Part shown: positions 23,575-33,186 of the stretch, piece after piece
How positions within the stretch are numbered: position 1 is the stretch's first letter
Layout: each line of letters opens with the position of its first letter
Source of the DNA: Leifsonia aquatica
Lineage (GTDB): Bacteria > Actinomycetota > Actinomycetes > Actinomycetales > Microbacteriaceae
Direction: 5' to 3'
Length of the DNA: 64,000 bases
Assembly (NCBI RefSeq): GCF_014190775.1
Contig: NZ_JACHVP010000002.1
Span: 1-64,000 of the forward strand
Translations under genes and position numbers: made by a program
Notes under the pieces: generated by a model
The model's database searches: none
What the model saw: only the letters and a program-made list of their open reading frames with translations
What the model was told of the DNA's origin: nothing

Positions 23575-26500
23575 GTGGGAAAGGGACAACCCGGGGGCGC
23601 TAAACGCGAGGCTTTGAAGCGCCAACGCCAACGGGAGGCGCGCGCCGTCAGTTTGCTTTCGGAAGAGTCTTCCGATGAACTCTTTGCCCGGCTCCGAAGC
23701 GGAGCGGCGAACGTCGCGGGGGTGACCTATCAGATCAACCTTGCGACCCTGCTCCTCGGTTCCGGGAGGCTGTCGGACTCTCCACTTCCTCGGGTGTCCG
23801 CTGTCCGTCCTGAGGGTTTTGAGGACATTGATTGCCGCCTTCAGGACGGCAGCTGGCTTCTTGTCCAGAGTAAGCAGCGGAGCGCGCGGACCATGAGTCG
23901 CGCGGAGACTGCGTCTGTAATCGCGCATGCCGCTCAAGTCGAGGCGGCTCGCGACTACGACGGAAGCGTCGCCGGGTACGCCATCGTCAGCAATGCAGGC
24001 TTCGCCGCGGGCGCTACAGGATGGGGTTCAACAATCCCCCAAGGCGACGCTGAGCTTACGCGAGCGGTGCGAGACCAGCTATCAGCCAGTCGTCGCGACC
24101 CGGACACAGCGGAACGCCTAATTGGCCGAACCCACCTTGTCGTTGTTGAGGACCCACTTGTGGTCGAAGTCGAGTCGCTACTCGCAAGGGCCTACTCGAT
24201 TCCTCCCGCGGTTGCCGTTATTGCGCGATCGCACCTTGCTGCAGATCTTGCTTTGGTATCGTCAGCGCAGCGTGGCCGCGACGTCGCGACTGCCCATCTT
24301 CGAACCCTCGCTGACGTGGACTCGATGATCTCCCGGTTGCGCGAGACTGTCGACCAACAGAACTTCGAGGCCGCGCTTCGGGAAGGTGTATGCGAGTTTG
24401 CCGACTTCTCACGCATAGAAACCGAAAGCGAGGAGCAGTTCTTCTCCGGCGTAAGGGTCGTCCCCAGCCACGTCGGGGCAGACCTCGACGTGGTCCGCGT
24501 CCCTGAGTGCGAGTCAATTCTGTCTTCACTCGAGTCGAGCCGTCAGGTCCTAATCGTCGGCGCGAGTGGCACAGGGAAATCAGGCCTGCTTTGGCGATCC
24601 GCGTCGCTGCTTCAGGACGGCCCAATGCTCATACGTGTGCTTCGGGTCTCGAGCGATTCAGACGTGCAAAGCCTGATCCGACTTGTGCGGATGCTTTCTC
24701 CGACGCCTGAACGCAGAGTAGTTGTTTGCATCGACGATCTAGGGCGCGCGGCAACCGAGCGTTGGCCAGAGGCTCGAGACCGGCTGCTCGAATTCTCAGG
24801 GGTTTCGATCCTGGCGGCATGTCGGCAAGAAGACCTTCTTCCGTCGATTGCTGAGGGTGCACACCTGGTGGACTCGCGGCTTGCGCGAGAGTCGGCTGCG
24901 CGAATATACGCTCGTCTCCGTGCCGCTGGGTTCGAACTTGCTACCGAACCCGAAGAGGCAATCCACCGCGCAGATGGACTTCTCATGGAGTTCGTGGCGA
25001 TCGCCACGACAGGACGTCGGCTGCGCGAAGTGTTGCGCACTCAGCTGCAGGGACTCGATGACACTGACCATGCTGATTCAAGAGAACTCTTGGCAGTAAT
25101 CACCGCCTTGCACACTCTCGGTCGATCCGTGCCCGCAGACGAATTGCCACGTTTAGTTGGGGAGTCTCCTGCGATCGTCGCGCGTCGTTTGTCACGACTG
25201 CGAGATGAGCATCTGATCGTCTCCGACGACGGCACCTCGTGGCGCGCCCTTCATGACCTGCGCGCGGAGGTGCTGCTGGATTTGCTCCACGAGGTCCCCC
25301 CGCCCACACTGGCCACAACATACGCACGGAGCATCGCCGCTGCTCCGGCGGAGGTGAGGCCAATGCTGTACCGGCGCGCTGCAACCCGCGTTCTGCGTGC
25401 GGCTAGGCTCGAAACCGTGTCGTCGGTTGCGGATCGACTCACTTCGGCCCGCCGCGTTATAGACCCGCTCGTGAAGTCAATTGCTGATCGCGTAAACGAC
25501 CTCGCAAACGCGCCGGGCCCGACCTCGGCTAGGGAAATTGCAGCGCTTGTCGATGCTGCCGAGCGGCTAGACGTTTCGGCTTATGTGGCTGCGACCCTCG
25601 GATACGTCAAGCAAATCACGCCGCCGACGATTGATGTGTCTTCCTATTACCTCTTGGCCTATACCTCCAGGTTCAGCGACATCTTTACCGGCAATGATCT
25701 GTTCCGGCAGATTGCGTCCGCCGGCGCACGCCTTCCCGAGTGGGATTCTTCAGCCCGCCAAACGGTAGTCTCGAAGATTTCGGACGACGTGATTCTGCAG
25801 ACACTCATGGAGGCCCCACTCGATGTTGCTGTGCGGTTCTCTGAACGGCTTGAGGGATATCGGACGCTGCCGCTAGCCGCTGCTGCCGCTGTATTTGCGA
25901 AACACTCGGCTCGAGTGGCAGACCCACTTCGTGTTGATGTAGTGGATGTATTCGCTCAGTTGATCGCCACGTTGGCCGTGGTTGCCGAACTTGAAGGGCC
26001 CAGAGTCGAGCAAGCATTTGGCCCACCTCGCCAGCGGGCAAGATGGGCCGTTGAGGCTGACGATTCCGGTTTTGCTGTGGATGTGGTCCTCTCGGATCGA
26101 AGAGAACTGCCCTCGTCGTCGAGCAACCTTGCGCGGGCCTCGACCTACACTTCGGACACATTCTGCGAGGTGTCCGCTAGGGCAGTGGCCCGATTTGGCA
26201 CCGTGGATGTTCAGCGCGGATATCAGCCTCAAGCAGGTCAAGATCCGACCTCGCTCAATTCACAGGCAGTGTTTCTCGCGCAAAGACTGTTTGATGCGTG
26301 CCCAGAAGCTGACGTCGTTTCGGTTGAAGTCGTCGTGCCAGCCCGAGGCGCGTCTGCGCCAATCGACGGGAAGAAGCGAATGCGGGTCGGCGCTCTCCCA
26401 AGACGCATCGCGACGGAACGCTCCATCGCTTTGCAGATCGCAGTGACAGAGCTTCTGAGTACTGAACGATGGACCGATCGTTGCCGTAGACAAGCAGACG

Positions 26501-27759
26501 CGAGTGCCCAGCTTTTGGAACTCTTGATGGCGCTCCCTGCTCGTCTTTCCGAGCGAGACAGTTCGCGTGGGCGTCGAGAGTGGATCGAGAAGGTCGTCTC
26601 TGTTGCCGCGCTGGTTGCCCAACTTCCGGGACCGCCGCTCGATCCCCAACTCATTGGGCGACTTAGTGCCGAGCTACCGTTTGCCGCCGACTTCGATCTG
26701 CGGCTTCGCGAAACGACTCGTGATCCCTCCAAGGCCGCTCTCGACCTGATCGCCCAGAGCCTCCTGCAGGTTAGTCAGGGACTGAACGATGCCGCCAACC
26801 TCGGGGGCGCGGGCCTGCGCCTCGCCGGAGCCCCTCAGGCGCTGGCGGGGGCGCGGGCTGAGGATACCCTTCCGGAATACGCAGGGGTTGGACCGCTGCT
26901 TCCGAACGAACTCGGCAGTCTCGCCTCGATGGCTGCCCGTATTTTGGTTGCGCGTGGGCAGGGAGCGCTGTCGCCCGGGGACATTCGCGGGCGATCCTTG
27001 GAGGACACTAGCGCTCTGACGCTAACGAGTGCAGTCAGCGCTGCGGACGGATCCCTTGCGGCCGTTGAACAGCGGCTAACAGAGTCAGGTGTAGAGGTGT
27101 TCGCGAGTTCTGTGCAGGAAATCCTGAATCCGACCGATCCGCTGCTTCCACTCGAGCTAATCATCGCAGTCGACGCCTCTGCATGGGCAGCAACTGAGGA
27201 GTCCCTTCGGTCGTGGGGACCGTCGGCACGCGAGGAAGCATGCTTCCAGACCCGCACGCGGTTCGTCGCAATGCACCTCGGCCGACTTGTCCAAGTCGGC
27301 GCAGTTCTCGATGATGCCGAAGGTCCGCTGCGAGACATCGACCCCACTGACTACCCCGACATCGCGCGGCGCTTAGGAGCCCTACTGGCCCCGTCCGTGT
27401 TCCAGGAGCGAGCAGACAACTTAATCGGCTCGCTTATCTCTGCCTCGTCGGCGAACGGGTGGAGTCGTCGCCGTCCTGATGGATGGCGCGGTGTCCAATC
27501 CACCGCCCGGATTCCATCCGCCGAAAGCATTGACGATGATCCCCAAGCTTGGGCCGACGCGATCGTTATCTACAGGGAGCTCGAAAGTCTCGTGGCCAGC
27601 GAAGGGGATGATGGCGGCACGTTCGCGGAGGTGCTCGCCGGCGTAGACCTTTCTATCGCCGACACGTTCGCGTCTCCGATCGTTCAGGCCGTAGGACACC
27701 TGCGCGCTCTCGCGATTGAAGCAGATCTTCATTCGCTCTCAGCTGACGACGCCTCCTGA
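23575..27759 (+). CDS. Nuclease-STAND ATPase, candidate Avs-like anti-phage sensor
   Basis: About 1394 residues from a GTG with a TTGGAGGTG ribosome site. Residues about 30-170 look like a Cap4/DUF4297-type PD-(D/E)xK nuclease: GVTYQINLATLLL, then ED-I-D86 and VQSK (Gln98, Lys100). Residues about 310-600 are a STAND-type P-loop ATPase with Walker A GASGTGKSG (Lys335), Walker B VVVCIDDLG (Asp387, Asp388) and a winged-helix-like part (RRLSRLRDEHLIVSDDG). The last 700-800 residues are a long helical region without recognised repeats, the usual place of the target sensor. This order (nuclease, STAND, long sensor) is that of Avs proteins, which recognise phage proteins and then cut DNA. Assignment to any named Avs type is not possible by eye. 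Confidence 0.75.
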   Translation: MGKGQPGGAKREALKRQRQREARAVSLLSEESSDELFARLRSGAANVAGVTYQINLATLLLGSGRLSDSPLPRVSAVRPEGFEDIDCRLQDGSWLLVQSKQRSARTMSRAETASVIAHAAQVEAARDYDGSVAGYAIVSNAGFAAGATGWGSTIPQGDAELTRAVRDQLSASRRDPDTAERLIGRTHLVVVEDPLVVEVESLLARAYSIPPAVAVIARSHLAADLALVSSAQRGRDVATAHLRTLADVDSMISRLRETVDQQNFEAALREGVCEFADFSRIETESEEQFFSGVRVVPSHVGADLDVVRVPECESILSSLESSRQVLIVGASGTGKSGLLWRSASLLQDGPMLIRVLRVSSDSDVQSLIRLVRMLSPTPERRVVVCIDDLGRAATERWPEARDRLLEFSGVSILAACRQEDLLPSIAEGAHLVDSRLARESAARIYARLRAAGFELATEPEEAIHRADGLLMEFVAIATTGRRLREVLRTQLQGLDDTDHADSRELLAVITALHTLGRSVPADELPRLVGESPAIVARRLSRLRDEHLIVSDDGTSWRALHDLRAEVLLDLLHEVPPPTLATTYARSIAAAPAEVRPMLYRRAATRVLRAARLETVSSVADRLTSARRVIDPLVKSIADRVNDLANAPGPTSAREIAALVDAAERLDVSAYVAATLGYVKQITPPTIDVSSYYLLAYTSRFSDIFTGNDLFRQIASAGARLPEWDSSARQTVVSKISDDVILQTLMEAPLDVAVRFSERLEGYRTLPLAAAAAVFAKHSARVADPLRVDVVDVFAQLIATLAVVAELEGPRVEQAFGPPRQRARWAVEADDSGFAVDVVLSDRRELPSSSSNLARASTYTSDTFCEVSARAVARFGTVDVQRGYQPQAGQDPTSLNSQAVFLAQRLFDACPEADVVSVEVVVPARGASAPIDGKKRMRVGALPRRIATERSIALQIAVTELLSTERWTDRCRRQADASAQLLELLMALPARLSERDSSRGRREWIEKVVSVAALVAQLPGPPLDPQLIGRLSAELPFAADFDLRLRETTRDPSKAALDLIAQSLLQVSQGLNDAANLGGAGLRLAGAPQALAGARAEDTLPEYAGVGPLLPNELGSLASMAARILVARGQGALSPGDIRGRSLEDTSALTLTSAVSAADGSLAAVEQRLTESGVEVFASSVQEILNPTDPLLPLELIIAVDASAWAATEESLRSWGPSAREEACFQTRTRFVAMHLGRLVQVGAVLDDAEGPLRDIDPTDYPDIARRLGALLAPSVFQERADNLIGSLISASSANGWSRRRPDGWRGVQSTARIPSAESIDDDPQAWADAIVIYRELESLVASEGDDGGTFAEVLAGVDLSIADTFASPIVQAVGHLRALAIEADLHSLSADDAS

Positions 27760-28010
27760 AGTCGGTTCCCATCGAAGCGTCAATCGAAGCACTCACTGGA
27801 GGCGGTGGGACCCGCCCAACGATTCACTTCGCACCGGGCGTCGACGGTAAGCGGACGTGGCGAGGCACATTCGACCGGCGTCACGTTGGCGCAACTCGCC
27901 ATCTGAGTCCGACGAGACCTTGGTTGCTGCCGGGTGAGGGGAGAACGCTACCGGAACGCGCTACTGGTAGCTCCGATTGTTGCCGAGTCGCGTATTCGAG
28001 GTTCTCGACT

Positions 28011-28058
28011 CTGAATGATTAGTCAGCGCCTGCTGTATAGTTCAGTAGATGCTGACTA
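28011..28058 (+). promoter_or_regulatory. cmtR promoter with operator dyad, leaderless start
   Basis: TAGTCAGC (28020-28027) and GCTGACTA (28051-28058) form a perfect 8+8 inverted repeat 23 bases apart, enclosing a TATAGT -10 box (28036-28041). The cmtR ATG at 28049 lies 7 bases past the -10, so transcription should start at or next to the start codon. The right arm is inside the coding sequence. This fits autorepression by CmtR. Confidence 0.65.
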
Positions 28059-28408
28059 TTGCTTCACGCCTCGACGTCATGAACCGGCTCGGCCGGGCGA
28101 TGGCGGACCCGACGCGTTCCCGGATCCTGATGACTCTGCTCGGCGGCCCAAGCTACCCGGCCGTGCTCTCGCGTGAGCTGGAGCTGACCCGCTCGAACGT
28201 CTCCAACCACCTCACCTGTCTGCGTGACTGCGGGATTGTGGTTGCCGAGCCCGAGGGGCGGCAGACGCGCTACGAGATTGCCGACCCGCATCTCGCGGCG
28301 GCGCTGGCCGCGCTTTTAGATGTCACGCTCGCGGTGGACGAGAACGCGCCGTGTGTAGATGCGTCGTGCACTGTGCCGGGCTGCTGCGGAATCGGGGCGG
28401 GCGCATGA
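28049..28408 (+). CDS. cmtR: Cd/Pb-responsive repressor CmtR
   Basis: A 119-residue ArsR/SmtB protein with recognition helix TRSNVSNHLTCLRDCGIV. Cys57, Cys61 and Cys102 are exactly where mycobacterial CmtR has its Cd(II)/Pb(II) ligands; additional cysteines lie at 107, 112 and 113 in the C-terminal tail. It overlaps the P-type ATPase gene by 4 bases and has a dyad operator around its own promoter, so the three-gene unit cmtR-ATPase-lspA is probably one metal-induced operon. Confidence 0.93.
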   Translation: MLTIASRLDVMNRLGRAMADPTRSRILMTLLGGPSYPAVLSRELELTRSNVSNHLTCLRDCGIVVAEPEGRQTRYEIADPHLAAALAALLDVTLAVDENAPCVDASCTVPGCCGIGAGA

Positions 28409-30312
28409 GCGATGTGACGAAGTCCCAGGTGGAGGGCGTCGAGCGCGACGATGACGATGATGACCACGACGGTCCTTGGTGGACCGATCGCGGGATCATG
28501 GTCCCGGTGCTCTCCGGCGTCGCGTTCCTGACCGGTCTGATCCTGGAGTGGTCCGGGATGGAGATCCCGGCGCTGGTGGCGTTCTGGATCGGCCTGCTGC
28601 TGGGTGCGTCGACCTTCACCCCGGGCGCGATCCGGAAGTTGTTCAAGGGCAAGCTGAGCATCAGCCTGCTGATGACGATCAGCGCGGTCGGCGCGGTCAT
28701 CCTCGGGTATGTCGAGGAGGCCGCCGCGCTGGCGTTCCTGTACTCGATCGCCGAGGCGCTGGAGGACAAGGCGATGGACCGCGCCCGCGGCGGGCTGCGG
28801 GCGCTGCTCAAGCTCGTCCCCGAGACCGCGACCGTCCGCCGCGACGGCGTCTCGGTCGAGGTTGCCGCGAAGGACCTCCAAGCAGGGCAGCTGATGCTGG
28901 TGCGGCCGGGCGAGCGGATCGCAACCGACGGCGTCGTCCGCACGGGACGTTCCAGCCTGGACACGTCCGCGATCACCGGGGAGTCCATCCCGGTCGAGGT
29001 CGAGCCCGGAGACACAGTGTCGGCCGGTGCGATCAACACCGCCGGGGCGTTGGAGGTCGAGACGACCGCGGCGGGCACCGACAACTCGCTGACCACGATC
29101 GTGGAGCTCGTGGAGCAGGCGCAGGCGGAGAAGGGCGACCGGGCGCGTCTCGCGGACCGGATCGCGCGCCCTCTCGTCCCGGGTGTGCTCATCCTCGCTG
29201 CCCTCGTCGCGATCATCGGGTCGCTGCTCGGCGACCCGGAGCTGTGGATCACCCGCGCCCTCGTCGTGTTAGTTGCGGCGTCTCCATGTGCGCTGGCGAT
29301 CTCGGTGCCGCTGACGGTGGTGGCCGCGATCGGGTCGGCGAGCAAGTTCGGCGTGATCATCAAGTCCGGTGCCGCGTTCGAGCGTTTCGGCGTGATCCGT
29401 CACGTCGCCGTCGACAAGACCGGCACCCTCACCCGCAACGAGCCCGCCGTCACCGCCGTGCTCACCGCCGACGGCATCACAGAGGAGGAGGCGCTGGCTT
29501 GGGCTGCCGCGCTGGAGCAGCACAGCACCCACCCCCTCGCCGCCGCGATCACGGCCGCCGCACCGGGAGCCGCCGCGGCCGAGGGTGTGACCGAGCAGGC
29601 CGGGCACGGCATCGAAGGCACGCTCGGCGGTGCGCGGATCACGGTCGGCAGCCCGCGCTGGCTCGACGCCGGGACGCTCGGAGACCGGGTCGCAGGGCTG
29701 GAGGAGCAGGGCATGACGGTCGTGATCGTGCACCGCGACGGTCTGTCCGTGGCTGCGATCGGCGTCCGCGACGAGCTGCGCTCTGAAGTTCCGGAAGTGG
29801 TCCGCACCCTCGCTGCCCAGGGCGTCGGTGTCACGATGCTCACCGGCGACAACGCCCGTACCGCCCGCGCGCTGGCCGCGCAGGCCGGGATCGAGGACGT
29901 GCGCGCCGAGCTGCGCCCCGAGGACAAGGCCGCCGCGATCGGCGAGCTCGGCACGCACGGGCCAGTCGCGATGATCGGCGACGGCATCAACGACGCGCCG
30001 GCCCTCGCGGCGGCGGACATCGGGATCGCGATGGGCGCGACCGGGTCGGATGCCGCGATCGAGTCCGCCGACGTCGCCTTCACCGGGCACGACCTGCGCC
30101 TACTGCCGCGCGCGTTCGACCACGCCCGCCGAGGACGGCACATCATCAACCAGAACATCCTCCTGTCGCTGCTGATCATTACTGCCTTGCTCCCGCTGGC
30201 CCTGTTCGGCGTCCTCGGTCTCGCGGCCGTGGTGCTGGTGCACGAGATCGCCGAGGTCGTCGTGATCCTCAACGGCCTGCGCGCCGCCCGGACGCGGAAG
30301 GTCAGCGCGTGA
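28405..30312 (+). CDS. P1B-4-type heavy-metal exporting ATPase
   Basis: A 635-residue P-type ATPase starting MSDVTKSQVEG (overlapping the cmtR stop). A short acidic/His N-terminal run (DDDDDDHD) replaces an HMA domain. Key motifs: TGES in AITGESIPV, membrane motif ASPCALAIS, phosphorylation site DKTGT, and GDGINDAPALA. SPC instead of CPC in the metal-binding helix places it in the P1B-4 group, which exports Co, Cd, Zn or Pb depending on the member. With CmtR as regulator, Cd/Pb is likely. The next gene, lspA, overlaps it by 4 bases. Confidence 0.92.
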   Translation: MSDVTKSQVEGVERDDDDDDHDGPWWTDRGIMVPVLSGVAFLTGLILEWSGMEIPALVAFWIGLLLGASTFTPGAIRKLFKGKLSISLLMTISAVGAVILGYVEEAAALAFLYSIAEALEDKAMDRARGGLRALLKLVPETATVRRDGVSVEVAAKDLQAGQLMLVRPGERIATDGVVRTGRSSLDTSAITGESIPVEVEPGDTVSAGAINTAGALEVETTAAGTDNSLTTIVELVEQAQAEKGDRARLADRIARPLVPGVLILAALVAIIGSLLGDPELWITRALVVLVAASPCALAISVPLTVVAAIGSASKFGVIIKSGAAFERFGVIRHVAVDKTGTLTRNEPAVTAVLTADGITEEEALAWAAALEQHSTHPLAAAITAAAPGAAAAEGVTEQAGHGIEGTLGGARITVGSPRWLDAGTLGDRVAGLEEQGMTVVIVHRDGLSVAAIGVRDELRSEVPEVVRTLAAQGVGVTMLTGDNARTARALAAQAGIEDVRAELRPEDKAAAIGELGTHGPVAMIGDGINDAPALAAADIGIAMGATGSDAAIESADVAFTGHDLRLLPRAFDHARRGRHIINQNILLSLLIITALLPLALFGVLGLAAVVLVHEIAEVVVILNGLRAARTRKVSA

Positions 30313-30842
30313 CCGCGCAGGATGTCGTTGTTGTCGAGAAGACGAGTGAGTCGTCCAGGGGCAGCGGGCGGGCGCTCGGTGTCACCCTCGCCGTCGCGGT
30401 GCTCGCTCTGGTGATCGACCAGGGCTCCAAGGCCCTCGCGGTGGCGCAGCTGACGCAGGGTGAGCGGATCCCGCTTCTCGGTGATCTGTTCGGCCTGTCG
30501 CTGGTCTACAACCCCGGAGCCGCGTTCTCGCTCGGCTCCGGGGCCACCTGGATCATCACCCTCATCGGCGTGCTCGCGTCCGCCGCGGTGGTCGCCTTCG
30601 CCGTGCGGCTGCACGGCGCACGGTGGGGTCTTGCGTTGGGACTGATCCTGGGAGGCGCGGTCGGCAACCTCGTCGACCGGCTCGTGAACCCGCCCTCGTT
30701 CGCGCGCGGGCACGTCACCGACTTCCTCGCCTACGGCGACCTGTTCGTCGGAAACGTCGCCGACGTCTTCGTCGTGGTCGGTGTCGGCCTGGTGTGCCTG
30801 AACCTCCTGCTACCGATCGCGCGCGAGACGCTCAACGGCTGA
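30309..30842 (+). CDS. lspA: Lipoprotein signal peptidase LspA (element-borne copy)
   Basis: A 177-residue membrane aspartyl peptidase with four hydrophobic segments. The family signatures are present: NPGAAFS, GGAVGNLVDRL with one catalytic Asp, and GHVTDFL...NVADVFVV with the second. It removes signal peptides from prolipoproteins. A GTG start overlaps the ATPase stop by 4 bases. lspA beside a cadmium-type ATPase is a recurrent gene pair in mobile metal-resistance modules; the reason is not established. It is additional to the host's own lspA, which should be elsewhere. Confidence 0.93.
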   Translation: MTAQDVVVVEKTSESSRGSGRALGVTLAVAVLALVIDQGSKALAVAQLTQGERIPLLGDLFGLSLVYNPGAAFSLGSGATWIITLIGVLASAAVVAFAVRLHGARWGLALGLILGGAVGNLVDRLVNPPSFARGHVTDFLAYGDLFVGNVADVFVVVGVGLVCLNLLLPIARETLNG

Positions 30843-30881
30843 GGACGTCAAGGAGGTCGTGGGCCAGGCCACCCACTCACT

Positions 30882-32900
30882 TCAGCCGGGCACTGCGCGG
30901 ACCTTCGGGTAGTCCGACCAATCGCCGCTGGCGAGGCGCGACCACGCGGCCGCGGATGCTGGTGTGATACCGAGCAAGTCGGAGACGATCCGGGGGTGCA
31001 TCTGACGGGTGAGCTCGATCAGGGCCGTGGTCCGGGCGCTCCCGGAGCGGAGTCCCTCCGCACGGAGACGGCGGCTGATTGGCCCCGGGGTCAAGTGCAG
31101 CCCCGGGTTTCTGCCAGGGAAGAGCCACCCCTCGGGATGGCGCATCGATGCGTCGACGAGGTCGACGATCGCGTTCCCGAGGGCCTCGGGGAGTTCGATC
31201 GGCTCGGTTCCGACGGTGAGTTTCACCGGGCGGGAGGTCGCGTCGACCTGATCGCGGGTGAGGGTGACGATGCGGGTGAGCTGGATACCGTAGAGGAGCA
31301 CGAGCAGGCCCGCGGTGCGGGTCCTCGAGTCCATGTCCGCGTCGGTGAGGAATCGGCGGGCCATCTGCCACCGATGGTCGGACTCGTAGTGCCGGCCCTC
31401 GAGGCGACTCATGCGGAACTCGACGCGGAGGGTGCTCAGCCGGTGCCGTCGCAGCCAACGAGTGAATGGAGCCAGCGCGTCGCGCTGGCTCGGCGAGTCG
31501 GTGAGAAGCGCGTCGAGGCGGCGTTGCGGGAAAGTGGCGATCGTCTCGTGCTGCGATCGGATCTCGTGAAGGAGCGCGGCGCAGTGCTTGAGTGCTGCTC
31601 GTTGCCGCTGGAAGCCGACGGCGGGGCTCGATGGGCTGCGGGACACCGCCCGGAACGCACGGGTCGAACGGAGCAGCTCCCAGGTGCAGTACCGGCGCAG
31701 GATCAGCCGGTCCTCGGCATGCTCGACGTTGGCCAGCCATTCCTCGAGCCAGTGGTCGAAGCGCGCGGCCTCGACGTCGAGCTCCGGCAGAACGCCAGAG
31801 CGGACCAACAGTGAGAGGAGGAACGCCGCGGACTGCCCCGACCTGGCTCTGATGATGATTGCGTCGGCGGCAAGGGGCAGGGTCCCGTCTGCGAGCTCGC
31901 TGAGCACGGCTGCGCACTTGCTCTTGTGCAACCACCGCTCGAGCGAGATCGCTTTGCCATGGTGCGTGATCAGGTAGTCCGCGAGAGGTTGTAGTTCCGC
32001 ACGGATCACTCCAGTGTCGTCGGCGAGGAGCCGGCGGATTGCGATGGGCCGGCGGCACTCGACGCACAGGCGGTGCTTGCGGACCTCCTCGATCGAACCG
32101 CAACCAGGACACGCCATCGTGACCGGGGTGCCCGCGCAATCGGCGCACACCTTCTGGTCGTTCATGAACCCGGTGAGGAACACCTTGCGCCCGCACTCCG
32201 GACAGGGCTGCGGAGTGCGCATCGCGTAGTAGCAGCGGGCGCAGACGCGTCGCCCGTCGAGGTGGGACGCGACTCTGCCGGGCTCCCCGCAGACCCCGCA
32301 GGTCTTGATCGGCGCGGTGTAACAGGCCAGGCAGACGAGCTCGGGGCGACGGACGACGATGGTCGCGTGCTGACCACACCGCGAGCAGTGGCCGAACGAG
32401 CGGGGGTCGGCGCGCCAGCATTCGCGGCAGTACCGCTTTCCGCTGATGGTGCGCTGCACTGGCCTCTCCCGCCCGCATGTCGCGCACGCGACGGATCTGG
32501 CATTCCTCTCGCACCGGGAGCAGCGACGTCCGCCGCTCGGCGTCTTGTGCGGCATGCGGACAGCGCGCCCGCATGTCTCGCACGTCGGCAGGACGACCCG
32601 GCTCGCCCCTTCCGCGATGAGCGCGTGCGCGAGGTCCTGGACCGTCACCGGCACGTTCTGGTGACGGCCTTCGAGGACTCCAGGCTGCTTGAGGAGGGCA
32701 AGCTCAAGAAGGCGTTGCGTGAGCGGTACCGGAGCGACTGTGCTCACGATCTCGGCGAGGCGTTCCGCCGGGATCTCGAGCGCGCCCCACTGGATGAGCA
32801 TCACGACTTCCGCGACCCTCGGCTCCTGCGGCAGCTTGGCCACGACGGGCCTAATTCGTGCGTGGACGGCGGATCGTCGCGCGAACGGGGCGGAGATCAC
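30882..32900 (-). CDS. Zinc-ribbon protein with degenerate tyrosine-recombinase-like domain
   Basis: A 672-residue protein. Residues about 105-285 contain twelve CxxC pairs (for example CETC, CSRC, CATC, CREC, CPEC, CVEC), enough for about six zinc ribbons. Residues about 470-660 resemble a tyrosine recombinase catalytic domain: GIQLTRIVTLTRDQV (Arg I) and SARTTALIELTRQMHPRIVSDLLGI (Arg II). The second His is replaced (LGI) and the usual tyrosine position reads AAAWSRL, a Trp. It may be a non-catalytic partner that binds DNA through its zinc ribbons. Its start overlaps the HTH gene by 50 bases in another frame. Family occurs in actinobacterial mobile DNA; function unproven. Confidence 0.75.
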   Translation of the reverse strand: MISAPFARRSAVHARIRPVVAKLPQEPRVAEVVMLIQWGALEIPAERLAEIVSTVAPVPLTQRLLELALLKQPGVLEGRHQNVPVTVQDLAHALIAEGASRVVLPTCETCGRAVRMPHKTPSGGRRCSRCERNARSVACATCGRERPVQRTISGKRYCRECWRADPRSFGHCSRCGQHATIVVRRPELVCLACYTAPIKTCGVCGEPGRVASHLDGRRVCARCYYAMRTPQPCPECGRKVFLTGFMNDQKVCADCAGTPVTMACPGCGSIEEVRKHRLCVECRRPIAIRRLLADDTGVIRAELQPLADYLITHHGKAISLERWLHKSKCAAVLSELADGTLPLAADAIIIRARSGQSAAFLLSLLVRSGVLPELDVEAARFDHWLEEWLANVEHAEDRLILRRYCTWELLRSTRAFRAVSRSPSSPAVGFQRQRAALKHCAALLHEIRSQHETIATFPQRRLDALLTDSPSQRDALAPFTRWLRRHRLSTLRVEFRMSRLEGRHYESDHRWQMARRFLTDADMDSRTRTAGLLVLLYGIQLTRIVTLTRDQVDATSRPVKLTVGTEPIELPEALGNAIVDLVDASMRHPEGWLFPGRNPGLHLTPGPISRRLRAEGLRSGSARTTALIELTRQMHPRIVSDLLGITPASAAAWSRLASGDWSDYPKVRAVPG

Positions 32901-33186
32901 CGATTGACCCGCGCGTCGCCTCCTCGCCCACAGCCACCGGGGCCGCGGCCTCGCGGCGGGTGATCGTCACGAGATCGTCGAGAGAGCACCCCAGTGCGTC
33001 ACAGAGCGCGGCGAGGACGTCAAGACGCACCCGCTGCGGCGGCTGCGTCACCAGCCGATACACCTGCTCCCGGGAGAGGTCGATGCCGCGCTCCTCGAGC
33101 AGCGGCTTCAGCTTGGAGGTCTGGAAGATCCCGCGCGACGCCATCACGCTGCGCAGGTTCCAGCCAGTCTCGAGTTCAACGGTCAT
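32851..33186 (-). CDS. XRE-type helix-turn-helix protein of the recombinase trio
   Basis: A 111-residue protein with MTVELETGWNLRSVMASRGIFQTSKLKPLLEERGIDLSREQVYRLVTQPPQRVRLDVLAALCDALGCSLDDLV, a Cro/C1-type HTH. It overlaps the upstream recombinase gene by 4 bases (ATGA) and the downstream zinc-ribbon gene by 50 bases, so all three are probably made together. Role: accessory DNA-binding factor or regulator of the recombinase module. Confidence 0.88.
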   Translation of the reverse strand: MTVELETGWNLRSVMASRGIFQTSKLKPLLEERGIDLSREQVYRLVTQPPQRVRLDVLAALCDALGCSLDDLVTITRREAAAPVAVGEEATRGSIGDLRPVRATIRRPRTN

